This document shows, piece by piece, positions 36,282-45,394 of a stretch of 64,000 nucleotides of DNA (position 1 is its first letter; the number at the start of each line of letters is the position of its first letter). The notes under the pieces are model-generated. The model was not told where the DNA came from. It ran no database searches and saw only the letters and a program-made list of their open reading frames with translations. Position numbers and translations under genes: made by a program. The stretch comes from Pseudomonas turukhanskensis (GTDB lineage Bacteria; Pseudomonadota; Gammaproteobacteria; Pseudomonadales; Pseudomonadaceae), in contig NZ_BSFN01000007.1 in the NCBI RefSeq assembly GCF_027922365.1, positions 62,001-126,000 on the forward strand, read 5' to 3'.

Positions 36282-36339
36282 AATGCAGACCGATCAGAAA
36301 AACTGGCGGAATAATACGGCGTTTGCGCGGCGCAGGCAT

Positions 36340-36367
36340 AAAAAAGCCCGCTTGGCGCGGGCTTTTT
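36340..36367 (-). terminator. intrinsic terminator of yccA
   Basis: AGCCCGC (36345-36351) pairs with GCGGGCT (36357-36363), with an A-run on one side and a T-run on the other. It separates yccA from the tus operon. Confidence 0.92.
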
Positions 36368-36382
36368 GTGGAGCGGGGTGAA

Positions 36383-37051
36383 TCAGTCGTCGCTGCTCAT
36401 GATGCCGAAAATCTGCAGCAGGCTGACGAAAAGGTTGTAGATCGAGATGTAAAGGCTGATGGTTGCCATGATGTAGTTGCGTTCACCGCCATGAATGATC
36501 TGGCTGGTCTGGAACAGAATGCATACCGACGAGAACAGCACGAAACCGGCGCTGATCGCCAACTGCAGGCCGCTGATCTGGAAGAAGAAGCTGGCCACTG
36601 TGGCGCCGAGCAGCACGAAGAAACCGGCAGTGATAAAACCGGCCAGGAAGCTCATGTCCTTGCGGGTAGTCAGCACGTAGGCGGACAGGCCAAAGAACAC
36701 CAGGGCTGTCATGGCAAAAGCCGAGGAAATAACCTCACCACCGTTGGGCATGCCCAAGTAGCGATTGAGGATCGGGCCGAGGGTGTAACCCATGAATCCG
36801 GTAAGGGCGAAGGTGGAGAGCAGGCCCCAGCCCGAATCACGCAGTTTTGCGGTAAGGAAAAACAGACCGTAAAAACCGATGAGTACGACAAAGATGTTTG
36901 GGTAAGAAACGCGCATCTGCTGGGCGACATAAGCGACCACGCCGCTGAAGGCGAGGGTCAGGGCCAGAAGCCCGTAAGTGTTGCGCAGTACGCGGCTGAC
37001 TTCTTGCTGCTCGACCTGCGCGTGGCCGAGTGCGTAATCTTGTTCGTGCAT
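36383..37051 (-). CDS. yccA: Bax inhibitor-1 family protein YccA
   Basis: The 222 aa integral membrane protein has about seven hydrophobic segments after a soluble N-terminus ([20 protein letters not shown]). It ends with the short acidic tail IMSSDD. E. coli YccA binds and modulates the FtsH protease. The start is the ATG at 37049-37051; an in-frame extension upstream has no family match. Confidence 0.93.
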   Translation of the reverse strand: MHEQDYALGHAQVEQQEVSRVLRNTYGLLALTLAFSGVVAYVAQQMRVSYPNIFVVLIGFYGLFFLTAKLRDSGWGLLSTFALTGFMGYTLGPILNRYLGMPNGGEVISSAFAMTALVFFGLSAYVLTTRKDMSFLAGFITAGFFVLLGATVASFFFQISGLQLAISAGFVLFSSVCILFQTSQIIHGGERNYIMATISLYISIYNLFVSLLQIFGIMSSDD

Positions 37052-37181
37052 GGCGACACTCCTGATAGACGGCTTAATAGGTTCCGTGACCTTAGTCGCT
37101 GGGATCATACCAGAGCACTTGGCGCTGCCAACCTACAGAGTTTGACAGTGTGTTTCGTTCCGGTATGATCGCCGGCACTTT

Positions 37182-37269
37182 GGAGGTGTGGCCGAGCGGT
37201 TTAAGGCAGCAGTCTTGAAAACTGCCGACTGTAACAGGTCCGTGAGTTCGAATCTCACCGCCTCCGCCA
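37182..37269 (+). tRNA. tRNA-Ser (anticodon TGA)
   Basis: The gene is 88 nt including an encoded CCA. The acceptor arm GGAGGTG pairs with CGCCTCC; the anticodon loop CTTGAAA shows TGA; a long variable arm and the TTCGAATC T-loop are present, as expected for a serine tRNA. Confidence 0.97.
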
Positions 37270-37278
37270 TCTCTATAA

Positions 37279-37312
37279 AACAAAAGCCCCGCATTGCGGG
37301 GCTTTTGTTTTT
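37279..37312. terminator. terminator after tRNA-Ser
   Basis: AAAAGCCCCGC (37282-37292) pairs with GCGGGGCTTTT (37296-37306) and is followed by GTTTTT. It also lies at the end of the convergent lipoprotein gene, so it probably works in both directions. Confidence 0.93.
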
Positions 37313-37330
37313 CCAGCGTTTTTTATTCCA

Positions 37331-37693
37331 TCAGCGCGATGCGCTGGTCGGCGTGCACGGCGCGGCAGCGCTGGCGCCGGTCAGGCTTTCGACGTTGTCT
37401 AGCACCTTGTTGCCCTGGCTGACTTTCTGCGCGTGCTCGGCAGCTTGCACTTGTTGGGCGTAGCCGGTGGAGTTGCCGCTGAGGTTCTGCTGAGTCTGCA
37501 GCACCGAGTTGGTGATCGCCAGCAGGCTGCGGCCGGTGGAAATCAAGTCGGCGGTGGCGTTGGGCGCGCAAGGGCCGTTTGCGGTTTGCACATTGTTCAG
37601 CCCCTGAGTTTGCGTGTTCTGCGGCAGGCAGCCGGAGAGTGTCGCCAAAAGCGGCAGTGCAAATAGCGTGGTGAAAATTCCTTGGCGTTTCAT
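37331..37693 (-). CDS. small predicted lipoprotein of unknown function
   Basis: The 120 aa start with a lipoprotein signal (MKRQGIFTTLFALPLLATLSGC); the lipobox LSGC places the lipidated Cys at residue 22. The mature part is Gln/Asn/Ala-rich, probably helical in its middle (STGYAQQVQAAEHAQKVSQG), with two further cysteines that could form a disulfide. No domain is recognised. The position after the lipobox is Leu, not Asp, so outer-membrane sorting is expected. Confidence 0.75.
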   Translation of the reverse strand: MKRQGIFTTLFALPLLATLSGCLPQNTQTQGLNNVQTANGPCAPNATADLISTGRSLLAITNSVLQTQQNLSGNSTGYAQQVQAAEHAQKVSQGNKVLDNVESLTGASAAAPCTPTSASR

Positions 37694-37906
37694 ATGGTTC
37701 TCCCTATTGGTCACCGGCGTATGGGTGCCGTGCCGCGGCTGGATGTCGAGGCGAGGGAAATCAGTCTAGGGAGCGTGGTGGGGGCGAGGAATAGTACGGG
37801 TGTACTAGGGTAGCCGTCGCCTCGGGCTGTTAGGCTCTTGCCGCCGAAGGCAGGGCCGCTTACGTTGCGGCGCTACGGTTGGAAGAGTCATTGCAAGGAT
37901 TTGCTT

Positions 37907-39538
37907 ATGTCTGCAAGCGTCAGTCGTTCCCACGATACGGAACACGCTCAGGCGGTTGTTCGCCTGATCATCACACCCATCGCCATCAGTTACATGCTCT
38001 GGGTCTATCACGAGTCGATCATCGACCGTGAGGTGGCCTGGCTGATTTCCTGCCTGGGTTTTCTGTTCTGCATGGGCTCGGTGCTGCTATGGCTGGATAT
38101 CCGCCGGCGGCCCGGTAACCGACCCGTCCGGCGCATTCTCACCCTGTTGAGCGATTTTTCCTGCATCACTTTCACCATGGCTTCCGGCGGCGCGGCAATG
38201 TTGCCGGTGTACGGCATTCTACTGTGGGTCACGGTGGGCTATGGCCTGCGGTATGGCTCGCGCTATCTGCTGGTGGCCACCGTAATGGGTGTGGGCTCCT
38301 TGGTGATAACCGCGAGCACCTCCAGCTATTGGCAGTCGCAGCCGTTTCTCATCATGACTCTGTTGATCACCACGGTTATGGTGCCCGGCTATATGCATGC
38401 GCTATTGAAACGCTCGCAGCTGGCCGCTGAAGCCGAGCGGGCGGCGAACCTGGCCAAGTCGCGATTTCTGGCCCAGGCAAGCCATGACCTGCGCCAACCC
38501 ATTCACTCCATCAGCTTGTTCACTGCCTGTTTGCGCGATGGCAACCTGTACCCCGAGCAGCAGCGCCTGGTAGACAATATCGACAAGTCCCTGCATAGCG
38601 TTTCGCGCCTGTTTCGCACCATTCTCGATATGTATTCGCTGGACAGCGGTCGCGTAACTCCGGCATTCGAAACGGTCGCGCTGCACAGCTTGCTCCAGCA
38701 CCTGGTGCAGCAAAACACCGAGGCCGCGCGTTGGGCCGGCGTTTCCATTCGTGTGCACTGTGCGCCGCTGTATGTGCGTGCCGATGCGGGGCTGCTCACC
38801 ACCATGTTGCAGAACCTACTGTCCAACGCCCTGAAATACGCGCCCGGGAGGCCCTTGCTGATTGGCGTTCGCCGCCGAGGGGAGGGCGTGACCATCGAGC
38901 TGTACGACAAAGGGCTTGGCATCGCCGAAGGCAATCTGGACAGCATCTTTGAAGAGTTCTTTCGCGTTCGTCAGGCCAAGGGCAAAGACGTCGAAGGCAT
39001 GGGCCTGGGCTTGGCCATTGTCAAACGTTTGGGGCTCTTGATGGATCTGACCATTCGGGTTCGCTCGCAGGAAAGCCGGGGAACGCTGGTTGCCATCGAT
39101 GGCCTCGTGTGTCGGCCTGCGCCGGTCGTGCCGCGCCAAGCGGCGGTGCAGCGGGCAGTGCTGCCACCGATGCTGGACGGGCTTCGCGTATGCCTGATCG
39201 AAGACGATCACAACGTTCTGCTCGCCACCGCGACGCTGCTGCAGAAGTGGGGCTGTGAGGTGGAGACTCACGCCTCCATCCCGCGCAGCAACAACCCATT
39301 CGATTTGGTGATTACCGACTTCGACCTTGGCACCGAAGCCTCGGGCGCTGACTGCATCTCTTACGTGCGCCAACTGAGCGGGCGCAATATCCCCGCCATC
39401 ATCGTCACGGGGCACGATGTGCGCCGGGTTCAGGACGCGGTGAACGATGAGAGCGTTCCGGTGCTGCCAAAGCCGGTGCTGCCAGCGGAGCTGCGTTCGT
39501 TGCTGGTGGCGTTCAAGTTGGAGCGGCAAGTGTCTTGA
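37907..39538 (+). CDS. hybrid sensor histidine kinase/response regulator
   Basis: The 543 aa begin with about six hydrophobic segments (about 18-165) and no large periplasmic domain. Then come the DHp helix with phospho-accepting His193 in QASHDLRQP, a HATPase domain (N-box NLLSNALKYA, G1 DKGLGI, G2 GLGLAIVKRL) and a C-terminal receiver (about 433-540). The receiver Asp lies in LVITDFDLG and the Lys in VLPKPVLP. An AAGGA box 7 nt before the ATG at 37907 fixes the start. The signal is unknown. It faces a LuxR-type response regulator only 3 bp away, its likely partner. Confidence 0.88.
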   Translation: MSASVSRSHDTEHAQAVVRLIITPIAISYMLWVYHESIIDREVAWLISCLGFLFCMGSVLLWLDIRRRPGNRPVRRILTLLSDFSCITFTMASGGAAMLPVYGILLWVTVGYGLRYGSRYLLVATVMGVGSLVITASTSSYWQSQPFLIMTLLITTVMVPGYMHALLKRSQLAAEAERAANLAKSRFLAQASHDLRQPIHSISLFTACLRDGNLYPEQQRLVDNIDKSLHSVSRLFRTILDMYSLDSGRVTPAFETVALHSLLQHLVQQNTEAARWAGVSIRVHCAPLYVRADAGLLTTMLQNLLSNALKYAPGRPLLIGVRRRGEGVTIELYDKGLGIAEGNLDSIFEEFFRVRQAKGKDVEGMGLGLAIVKRLGLLMDLTIRVRSQESRGTLVAIDGLVCRPAPVVPRQAAVQRAVLPPMLDGLRVCLIEDDHNVLLATATLLQKWGCEVETHASIPRSNNPFDLVITDFDLGTEASGADCISYVRQLSGRNIPAIIVTGHDVRRVQDAVNDESVPVLPKPVLPAELRSLLVAFKLERQVS

Positions 39539-39541
39539 GGG

Positions 39542-40186
39542 TTAGTCCAGTCCCGCTTTCGCAGCCAGCGCTGCGGCGGCGGTGCGGGTGCTGACGTCCA
39601 GGGTATGTAGCAAGGAGGAGACATGAATACGCACGGTGAACGGAGAGATATCCAGTTCGCGGGCGATTTCCTTGTTAGAGAGGCCCCGGGCCACCAATTG
39701 CAGAACCTCTTGCTGGCGAGGGGTTAATTGGTCCAGTGCGTGGCCGGATTTGACGAATTCAGGCAAGCCAGCCGGGCCGAGCGTCAACACGAATTCACCG
39801 GCACTGACAGCCTGCAACGCGGCAATGATTTGATCGGGCGGCGTCGCCTTGCCGATAAACCCATCGGCGCCGGCAGCCATCACCTCATCGATCAACGCCC
39901 GATCTTCGACCATCGACACGATCACGATAGAGCTGCGCTTGAACGCCTGGCGCAAGGCTGTCACAGCCTGCGGGGATTGTCCGGGAAATAGCAGGTCGAG
40001 CAAAAACAGGCGCGGGGCTGCGCCATCGCGGGCCAGTCGCAGAACATCTGCCATATCGCCAGCTTCCAACACGCACGCGCTAGGGAACATCCGCTGAACA
40101 ATCCGGCTAAGTCCGTCGCGGAAAACAGGGTGGTCGTCGGCAACTATGATCCGATCTTGTTGTAGCTCTTTTGTTACATCAGTCAT
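39542..40186 (-). CDS. LuxR/NarL-family response regulator
   Basis: The 214 aa have a receiver domain with the acidic pair in IIVADDHP, phospho-acceptor Asp64 in FLLDLLFP and a conserved Lys in FIGKATPP. The HTH (about 150-210) has LTPRQQEVLQLVARGLSNKEIA and PFTVRIHVSSLLHTLDV. The gene is convergent with the hybrid kinase, with stops 3 bp apart, and divergent from gacA over 256 bp. Targets are unknown. Confidence 0.88.
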   Translation of the reverse strand: MTDVTKELQQDRIIVADDHPVFRDGLSRIVQRMFPSACVLEAGDMADVLRLARDGAAPRLFLLDLLFPGQSPQAVTALRQAFKRSSIVIVSMVEDRALIDEVMAAGADGFIGKATPPDQIIAALQAVSAGEFVLTLGPAGLPEFVKSGHALDQLTPRQQEVLQLVARGLSNKEIARELDISPFTVRIHVSSLLHTLDVSTRTAAAALAAKAGLD

Positions 40187-40442
40187 GGCCTCAGCCTAAA
40201 GTCATATCCGTCGCGGCGCCACTATCTGGTTCTCAGTCCTGATCAGGCGCGCGCAGCGCGGGGCAATACGGATGTTTGTGAGCGCGATTGCCGTGAAGGT
40301 ACAAAGACAGAACTCAATATCCTGACGTTGGCTAATTGACGTTATTGCGCCAAGCTAGGTGCTGCGGTGAGTTTTTGTTAAGGTGTTCGCCATCCCATAA
40401 GACCGCTTTGGTAAGCGGCTTTGACGCACAACGAGGTGTCGC

Positions 40443-41087
40443 TTGATTAGGGTGCTAGTGGTCGATGACCACGATCTGGTTCGGACCGGTATTACGCGTA
40501 TGCTCGCCGACATTGATGGCCTCCAGGTCGTCGGTCAGGCCGACTCCGGCGAGGAGTCGTTGAAAAAAGCTAGAGAAGTGAAGCCGGATGTCGTGCTGAT
40601 GGATATCAAGATGCCCGGTATCGGTGGCCTTGAAGCCACGCGCAAACTTCTACGCAGTCATCCCGACCTTAAAGTTATCGCCGTCACCGTGTGTGAGGAC
40701 GATCCTTTCCCCACGCGCCTGTTGCAGGCGGGGGCTGCCGGCTATTTGACCAAAGGTGCGGCGCTGGAGGAAATGGTGCAGGCCATTCGCATGGTGTTTG
40801 GCGGGCAGCGCTATATAAGCCCGCAAATCGCCCAGCAATTAGCGCTTAAATCGTTCCAGCCGCAAACCAGCGGCTCGCCGTTCGATCTATTGTCGGAGCG
40901 GGAAATCCAGATTGCGTTGATGATCGCCGGTTGCCAGAAAGTGCAGACCATCTCGGACAAACTCTGCCTGTCGCCCAAAACGGTAAACACCTACCGCTAC
41001 CGCATTTTCGAAAAACTGGAAATCACCAGCGACGTGGAGTTGGCCCTGTTGGCGGTACGCCACGGGATGGTTGATGCCACCAGTTGA
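40443..41087 (+). CDS. gacA: response regulator GacA
   Basis: It is the partner of GacS in the Gac/Rsm pathway, which turns on RsmY/Z-type small RNAs controlling secondary metabolism and biofilm traits. The 214 aa have Asp54 in [10 protein letters not shown], a LuxR-type HTH ([36 protein letters not shown]) and close similarity to known pseudomonad GacA. The start is a TTG at 40443 with GAGG upstream, as known for other Pseudomonas gacA genes. A hairpin CCGCTT/AAGCGG lies 25-40 nt before it. uvrC follows by 1 nt. Confidence 0.96.
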   Translation: MIRVLVVDDHDLVRTGITRMLADIDGLQVVGQADSGEESLKKAREVKPDVVLMDIKMPGIGGLEATRKLLRSHPDLKVIAVTVCEDDPFPTRLLQAGAAGYLTKGAALEEMVQAIRMVFGGQRYISPQIAQQLALKSFQPQTSGSPFDLLSEREIQIALMIAGCQKVQTISDKLCLSPKTVNTYRYRIFEKLEITSDVELALLAVRHGMVDATS

Positions 41088-41088
41088 A

Positions 41089-42915
41089 ATGAGCGAGCCG
41101 TTTGATTCCAGCGCGTTTCTGGCCACCAGCAGTGGTCGCCCCGGCGTCTATCGCATGTTCGATGCCGAAGCCAAGCTGCTATACGTGGGCAAAGCCAAAA
41201 ACCTGAAAAAACGGCTGGCCAGTTACTTTCGCAAAACGGGTCTGGCGCCTAAAACAGCTGCACTTGTGGCCAAGATCGCGCAGATCGAAACCACCATCAC
41301 CGCCAACGAAACCGAAGCGCTGCTGCTTGAGCAGACGCTGATCAAGCAGTGGCGGCCGCCGTACAACATTCTGTTGCGCGACGACAAATCCTATCCCTAC
41401 GTGTTTCTCTCCGACGGTGCCTTTCCGCGGCTGAGCATTCACCGTGGGGCGAAGAAACTGAAAGGCCGGTATTTCGGGCCTTACCCAAGCGCCGGAGCCA
41501 TTCGCGAAAGTTTGAGCCTGCTGCAGAAAACCTTTCTTGTTCGTCAGTGTGAAGACAGCTATTTCAAGAACCGTACTCGCCCGTGCCTGCAATACCAGAT
41601 CAAGCGCTGCAAAGGGCCCTGCGTGCCGAATCTGGTGACCGCCGAGGAATATGCCGAAGACGTTCGCCACTCGGTGATGTTTCTGGAAGGGCGCAGTAAT
41701 GCACTGACCGATGAGTTGTCCTCCGGCATGGAGCAGGCAGCCATGAACCTGCAGTTCGAGCAGGCCGCCGAATTGCGAGACCAGATTGCCTTGCTGCGCC
41801 GGGTTCAGGACCAGCAGAGCATGGAGGGTGGTAATGGCGATGTGGACGTTATCGCCGCGATGGTCAATCCAGGTGGCGCCTGTGTGCACCTGATCAGCGT
41901 GCGTGCCGGTCGGGTGTTGGGTAGCAAGAATTTCTATCCGCAGGTGGCGATCGAAGAGGGCGTTGGTGATGTGCTGGCTGCTTTTCTGGCGCAGTACTAC
42001 CTCGGCAGCCACGAGCGCGATTTGCCTAGCGAATTGATCGTAAACACCGATCACGAAGACTTTCCGGTATTGATCGAAGCCATTCATTCGCTACGCGGCC
42101 GTGAGTTAGCCATCAGCGTCAAAGTGCGCGGCACGCGGGCGCGCTGGCAGCAGTTGGCGGTTACCAATGCGGAACTGGCGCTGGCGTCACGCCTGGCGGA
42201 TCGTCAGCATATCGCTGCGCGTTTCGAAGCACTGGCACAAGCGCTGAACATGGACGAAATTCCGCAGCGCATGGAATGCTTCGACATTAGCCATTCCAGT
42301 GGCGAAGCGACCGTGGCGTCTTGCGTGGTGTTCGGGCCCGAAGGGCCGCTCAAGTCCGATTACCGCCGTTACAACATTGAAGGCGTGACCGGTGGTGATG
42401 ACTATGCCGCTATGCACCAGGCACTGACCCGTCGCTTCAGCAAGATCAAAGACGGTGAGGGAAAGTTGCCCGATATCCTTCTGGTCGACGGCGGCAAGGG
42501 CCAGTTGGCCATGGCCCGCGACGTATTGCAGGAGCTCGCGGTTCCAGACCTGATTTTGCTCGGCGTGGCCAAGGGCGTCACCCGCAAACCGGGGCTCGAG
42601 ACGCTGTACCTGAACGATGCCGCCCACGAATTCACCTTGCCCGGTAACTCACCTGCACTGCACCTTATTCAACAGATTCGCGATGAATCTCACCGGTTTG
42701 CCATCACCGGTCACCGTGCGCGCCGCGGCAAAACCCGGCGCACCTCGAATCTGGAGGAAGTGGCGGGAGTAGGGCCCAAGCGCCGTCGCGAATTGCTCAA
42801 TCACTTCGGTGGGCTGCAGGAACTGGCGCGCGCCAGTACCGAAGAAATCGCCAAAGCGCCTGGAATCAGCAAAAAGCTCGCCGAGTCGATTTATGCAGCA
42901 CTACACAGCGAGTAG
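41089..42915 (+). CDS. uvrC: excinuclease ABC subunit C
   Basis: It makes both incisions in nucleotide excision repair. The 608 aa have an N-terminal GIY-YIG nuclease ([25 protein letters not shown]), a Cys-rich segment ([15 protein letters not shown]), a UVR domain ([17 protein letters not shown]), the C-terminal RNase-H-like nuclease ([14 protein letters not shown]) and HhH motifs ([14 protein letters not shown]). The ATG at 41089 directly follows the gacA stop; earlier in-frame codons overlap gacA. gacA-uvrC-pgsA is the standard order. Confidence 0.97.
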   Translation: MSEPFDSSAFLATSSGRPGVYRMFDAEAKLLYVGKAKNLKKRLASYFRKTGLAPKTAALVAKIAQIETTITANETEALLLEQTLIKQWRPPYNILLRDDKSYPYVFLSDGAFPRLSIHRGAKKLKGRYFGPYPSAGAIRESLSLLQKTFLVRQCEDSYFKNRTRPCLQYQIKRCKGPCVPNLVTAEEYAEDVRHSVMFLEGRSNALTDELSSGMEQAAMNLQFEQAAELRDQIALLRRVQDQQSMEGGNGDVDVIAAMVNPGGACVHLISVRAGRVLGSKNFYPQVAIEEGVGDVLAAFLAQYYLGSHERDLPSELIVNTDHEDFPVLIEAIHSLRGRELAISVKVRGTRARWQQLAVTNAELALASRLADRQHIAARFEALAQALNMDEIPQRMECFDISHSSGEATVASCVVFGPEGPLKSDYRRYNIEGVTGGDDYAAMHQALTRRFSKIKDGEGKLPDILLVDGGKGQLAMARDVLQELAVPDLILLGVAKGVTRKPGLETLYLNDAAHEFTLPGNSPALHLIQQIRDESHRFAITGHRARRGKTRRTSNLEEVAGVGPKRRRELLNHFGGLQELARASTEEIAKAPGISKKLAESIYAALHSE

Positions 42916-42948
42916 AATGCCCGCTCACCTCGCTGCCTAGTTGTGCCG

Positions 42949-43506
42949 ATGAATATTCCCAACCTGCTTACTGTTCTGCGCGTTCTGCTGATTCCGATTT
43001 TCCTGTTGCTGTTCTATTTGCCGTTCTCATGGAGCTATCTGGCTGCCAGCGCCGTATTTGCCGTGGCAGCTGCAACCGATTGGCTTGATGGGTATCTGGC
43101 ACGCAAATGGGAGCAGAGCACGCCATTTGGCGCATTCCTCGACCCCGTGGCCGACAAGCTGATGGTGGCCGTGGCACTGGTGGTATTGGTGGAAGAGCAC
43201 CACACCATCTGGCTGACCGTTCCGGCCGCTATCATTATCGGCCGTGAGATCGTAATTTCCGCGTTGCGCGAATGGATGGCCGAGCTGGGCGCCCGTGCCC
43301 ATGTGGCGGTCTCCAACCTTGGGAAATGGAAGACGGCAGCACAGATGCTCGCTCTGGTTATTCTGTTGGCCAGCCCGCCATCCGAAACCTTCCGTGTGAT
43401 AACCGGCTTCGGCCTCTTGATCATCGCTGCAGCGCTGACGCTATGGTCGATGGTGCATTACCTGATTGCCGCCTGGCCGCACCTGAACCCCAACAAAGAT
43501 AAATAA
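42949..43506 (+). CDS. pgsA: CDP-diacylglycerol--glycerol-3-phosphate 3-phosphatidyltransferase
   Basis: It makes phosphatidylglycerol phosphate in the inner membrane. The 185 aa have four or more membrane segments and the full CDP-alcohol phosphotransferase signature (DWLDGYLAR, then G and two Asp in [13 protein letters not shown]; about 44-72). I prefer the ATG at 42949 ([11 protein letters not shown]) over a GTG two codons before. tRNA genes follow. Confidence 0.96.
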   Translation: MNIPNLLTVLRVLLIPIFLLLFYLPFSWSYLAASAVFAVAAATDWLDGYLARKWEQSTPFGAFLDPVADKLMVAVALVVLVEEHHTIWLTVPAAIIIGREIVISALREWMAELGARAHVAVSNLGKWKTAAQMLALVILLASPPSETFRVITGFGLLIIAAALTLWSMVHYLIAAWPHLNPNKDK

Positions 43507-43571
43507 ACTTTTTTGAATCAAGGGGTTGACGGGGTGTCTGGATTCTATAGAATGGCGCCCGTCACCAAGAC

Positions 43572-43647
<76 letters not shown>

Positions 43648-43660
43648 ATTTGTTGACGTT

Positions 43661-43688
43661 GACGCCGCTGTTTGCGGCGTCTTCGTTT
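43661..43688 (+). terminator. hairpin between tRNA-Gly and tRNA-Cys
   Basis: GACGCCGC (43661-43668) pairs with GCGGCGTC (43674-43681), followed by TTCGTTTG, a weak T-run. It may be a partial terminator or a processing signal. Confidence 0.5.
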
Positions 43689-43690
43689 GA

Positions 43691-43764
43691 GGCCGAGTAG
43701 CAAAATGGTTATGCCGCGGATTGCAAATCCGCTTACGCCGGTTCGATTCCGACCTCGGCCTCCA
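43691..43764 (+). tRNA. tRNA-Cys (anticodon GCA)
   Basis: 74 nt with encoded CCA. The acceptor GGCCGAG pairs with CTCGGCC; the anticodon loop ATTGCAAAT carries GCA; the T-loop is TTCGATT. Confidence 0.98.
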
Positions 43765-43770
43765 TTATAG

Positions 43771-43810
43771 AACAGCCCCGTAGATCGTTGATCTACGGGG
43801 CTTTTTCTTT
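43771..43810 (+). terminator. intrinsic terminator after tRNA-Cys
   Basis: A 13-bp perfect stem, AGCCCCGTAGATC (43774-43786) with GATCTACGGGGCT (43790-43802), is followed by TTTTCTTT. It separates tRNA-Cys from tRNA-Leu, which therefore needs its own promoter. Confidence 0.93.
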
Positions 43811-43913
43811 CCGGTCAGGCGAAAAACCTGACACCCGAAAACTTGCTTAGCGACCGATGGCTGTATATATTCCGCCCTCGTTCTGCGCCGCAGCGGTATC
43901 GCCGGCCACCATC

Positions 43914-43999
43914 GCCCGGATGGCGAAATTGGTAGACGCAAGGGACTTAAAATCCCTCGTTCTTTGAACGTGCCGGTTCGACCCCGGCTCCGGGCACCA
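43914..43999 (+). tRNA. tRNA-Leu (anticodon TAA)
   Basis: 86 nt with encoded CCA. The acceptor GCCCGGA pairs with TCCGGGC; the anticodon loop ACTTAAAAT carries TAA; the long variable arm is typical of leucine tRNAs. Confidence 0.98.
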
Positions 44000-44007
44000 C
44001 ATGTAAA

Positions 44008-44050
44008 ACAAAGGCCTACAGCGACCACTCGCCGTAGGCCTTTGTCGTTT
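44008..44050 (+). terminator. intrinsic terminator after tRNA-Leu
   Basis: ACAAAGGCCTAC pairs with GTAGGCCTTTGT (ends 44045), followed by CGTTT. The stem is strong; the T-run is short. Confidence 0.75.
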
Positions 44051-44218
44051 ATCCCCCTCTGCTTCTCCTCTCTATAAATGCCCTACGCAGTCTGCGACGC
44101 TGAGTCGCGTCTGAATTCTTCTGTATTTCCTACAGGTTTTGCGCTTTGGTACTAGGATTTCATGGCGAGCTCGCGCTAGTGCGGGGCTCGGTCCTTAATT
44201 AGTGATCGAGGTGATTAT

Positions 44219-44845
44219 TTGGCTAGGGTATTGATTGCCGATGACCATGAAGTAATCCGCATGGCGACTCGTCTTATGCTGGAAAACGCTGGGCATGAGG
44301 TGGTAGGTGAGGCGAGCAACGGCGTTGAAGTGGTGAGTGAGGTGCGCAACCTTTCTCCCGACCTGATCATTCTGGATATGGATATGCCGCATCTGGACGG
44401 TTTTGCTGTGCTGCAGCGCCTGCATGCCGAGCCCGATCCAGCCAAGATCATCGTTTTCTCCGGCCTTGATGCCAGCCGTTATGCTGTGCGTTGTGCGCGG
44501 GCCGGTGCTTCCGCATTTGTGCCCAAGGACAGTGACCCCAAACAGCTGATCAGCGCGGTGCAGGTGGTGTTGTCAGGCTACAAGCTGTTTCCGATCAACG
44601 AGTATTCCTCGGTGGATGGCAGTGCCACCCTGGCCTCGGAGAAGGAGTTGATCGAGACACTCTCCGATCGTGAGCTGACAGTATTACGCGCCTTGGGGCG
44701 TGGTCATCGAATCAGGGACATCGCCAGTGAGTTGTTGCTGAGCGAAAAAACCGTGAGCACGTATAAAAGCAGGCTGATTGCCAAGTTGCAGGTGGGCAAT
44801 TTTCTGGAATTGGTTGAGTTGGCCAAGCGCAACGACCTGGTCTAG
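44219..44845 (+). CDS. orphan LuxR/NarL-family response regulator
   Basis: The 208 aa resemble BvgA/FixJ-type regulators. The receiver has RVLIADDHEVIR, phospho-acceptor Asp53 in LIILDMDMP and Lys in AFVPKDSDP. The HTH has LSDRELTVLRALGRGHRIRDIA and SEKTVSTYKSRLIAKLQVGN (about 145-205). The start appears to be a TTG with GAGGTG placed 5-8 nt upstream; no ATG precedes the receiver. No kinase gene adjoins it, so its partner is unknown. Confidence 0.88.
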   Translation: MARVLIADDHEVIRMATRLMLENAGHEVVGEASNGVEVVSEVRNLSPDLIILDMDMPHLDGFAVLQRLHAEPDPAKIIVFSGLDASRYAVRCARAGASAFVPKDSDPKQLISAVQVVLSGYKLFPINEYSSVDGSATLASEKELIETLSDRELTVLRALGRGHRIRDIASELLLSEKTVSTYKSRLIAKLQVGNFLELVELAKRNDLV

Positions 44846-44914
44846 CCGAGCAATGTGAACCGGACAGCGGTGTAGGCGATCTAATGGCAAGTCGTCCAGT
44901 TAAAGGCAAATCCT

Positions 44915-45247
44915 ATGAGCAGGCTTGTAATTGCGTTGCTGACATTCGCTGTGCTGCCTGTCGGCATGCTGAGTGCAGCGGAAATTGTTAGTCAGCAACG
45001 CACCATTACCCGCACTTACGTCAGCCCAGGTGCCAGCGGCAGCGTCGAAGAATATAGCCGTCAGCAGGGCAGTAGCGGCTACGGCGGGTACACCGTGCCG
45101 GATAACCGTTATGACAACGGCAACCGTTACCAGAACAACAGTTCAACCCAGACTCGCGGCAATGTTCAGCAAAGCATTGAGTACCCCGGTATTGGCGAAT
45201 TTCAGCGTCAGCCCGGTAGCCGTTCGGTACAAGACAATCGTCGCTAG
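44915..45247 (+). CDS. small secreted protein of unknown function
   Basis: The 110 aa start with a signal peptide (about 1-22, ending MLSAAE). The mature chain is rich in Ser, Gln, Asn, Gly, Tyr and Arg and looks unstructured (GSVEEYSRQQGSSGYGGYTV). No domain or cysteine is seen. It lies 69 bp after the orphan response regulator, so it may be a target, but nothing in the sequence proves it. Codon use is like that of its neighbours. Confidence 0.65.
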   Translation: MSRLVIALLTFAVLPVGMLSAAEIVSQQRTITRTYVSPGASGSVEEYSRQQGSSGYGGYTVPDNRYDNGNRYQNNSSTQTRGNVQQSIEYPGIGEFQRQPGSRSVQDNRR

Positions 45248-45394
45248 ACGGCAATATTTGCGATTCGTTGGAACTATCTGCGCTAGGGTTTCTCTATCGT
45301 GGCGTGGTCGCCCTGTGGCGGACCATTGTAAGGCGAGTGCCGCCTGATTAGACTGCGCGGCACTAACGGTACGACCCTTCTTTCAAGGACTCAC

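Noticed and set aside
40403..40418. Sixteen bases ACCGCTTTGGTAAGCG shared by the gacA leader and the cspD-clpS gap (near 19152)
   Set aside because: A 16-mer match somewhere in 64 kb can arise by chance, and only the gacA copy forms a good hairpin.
43691..43999. tRNA cluster as an integration site
   Set aside because: No integrase, partial tRNA copies or composition change is seen next to the tRNA genes.
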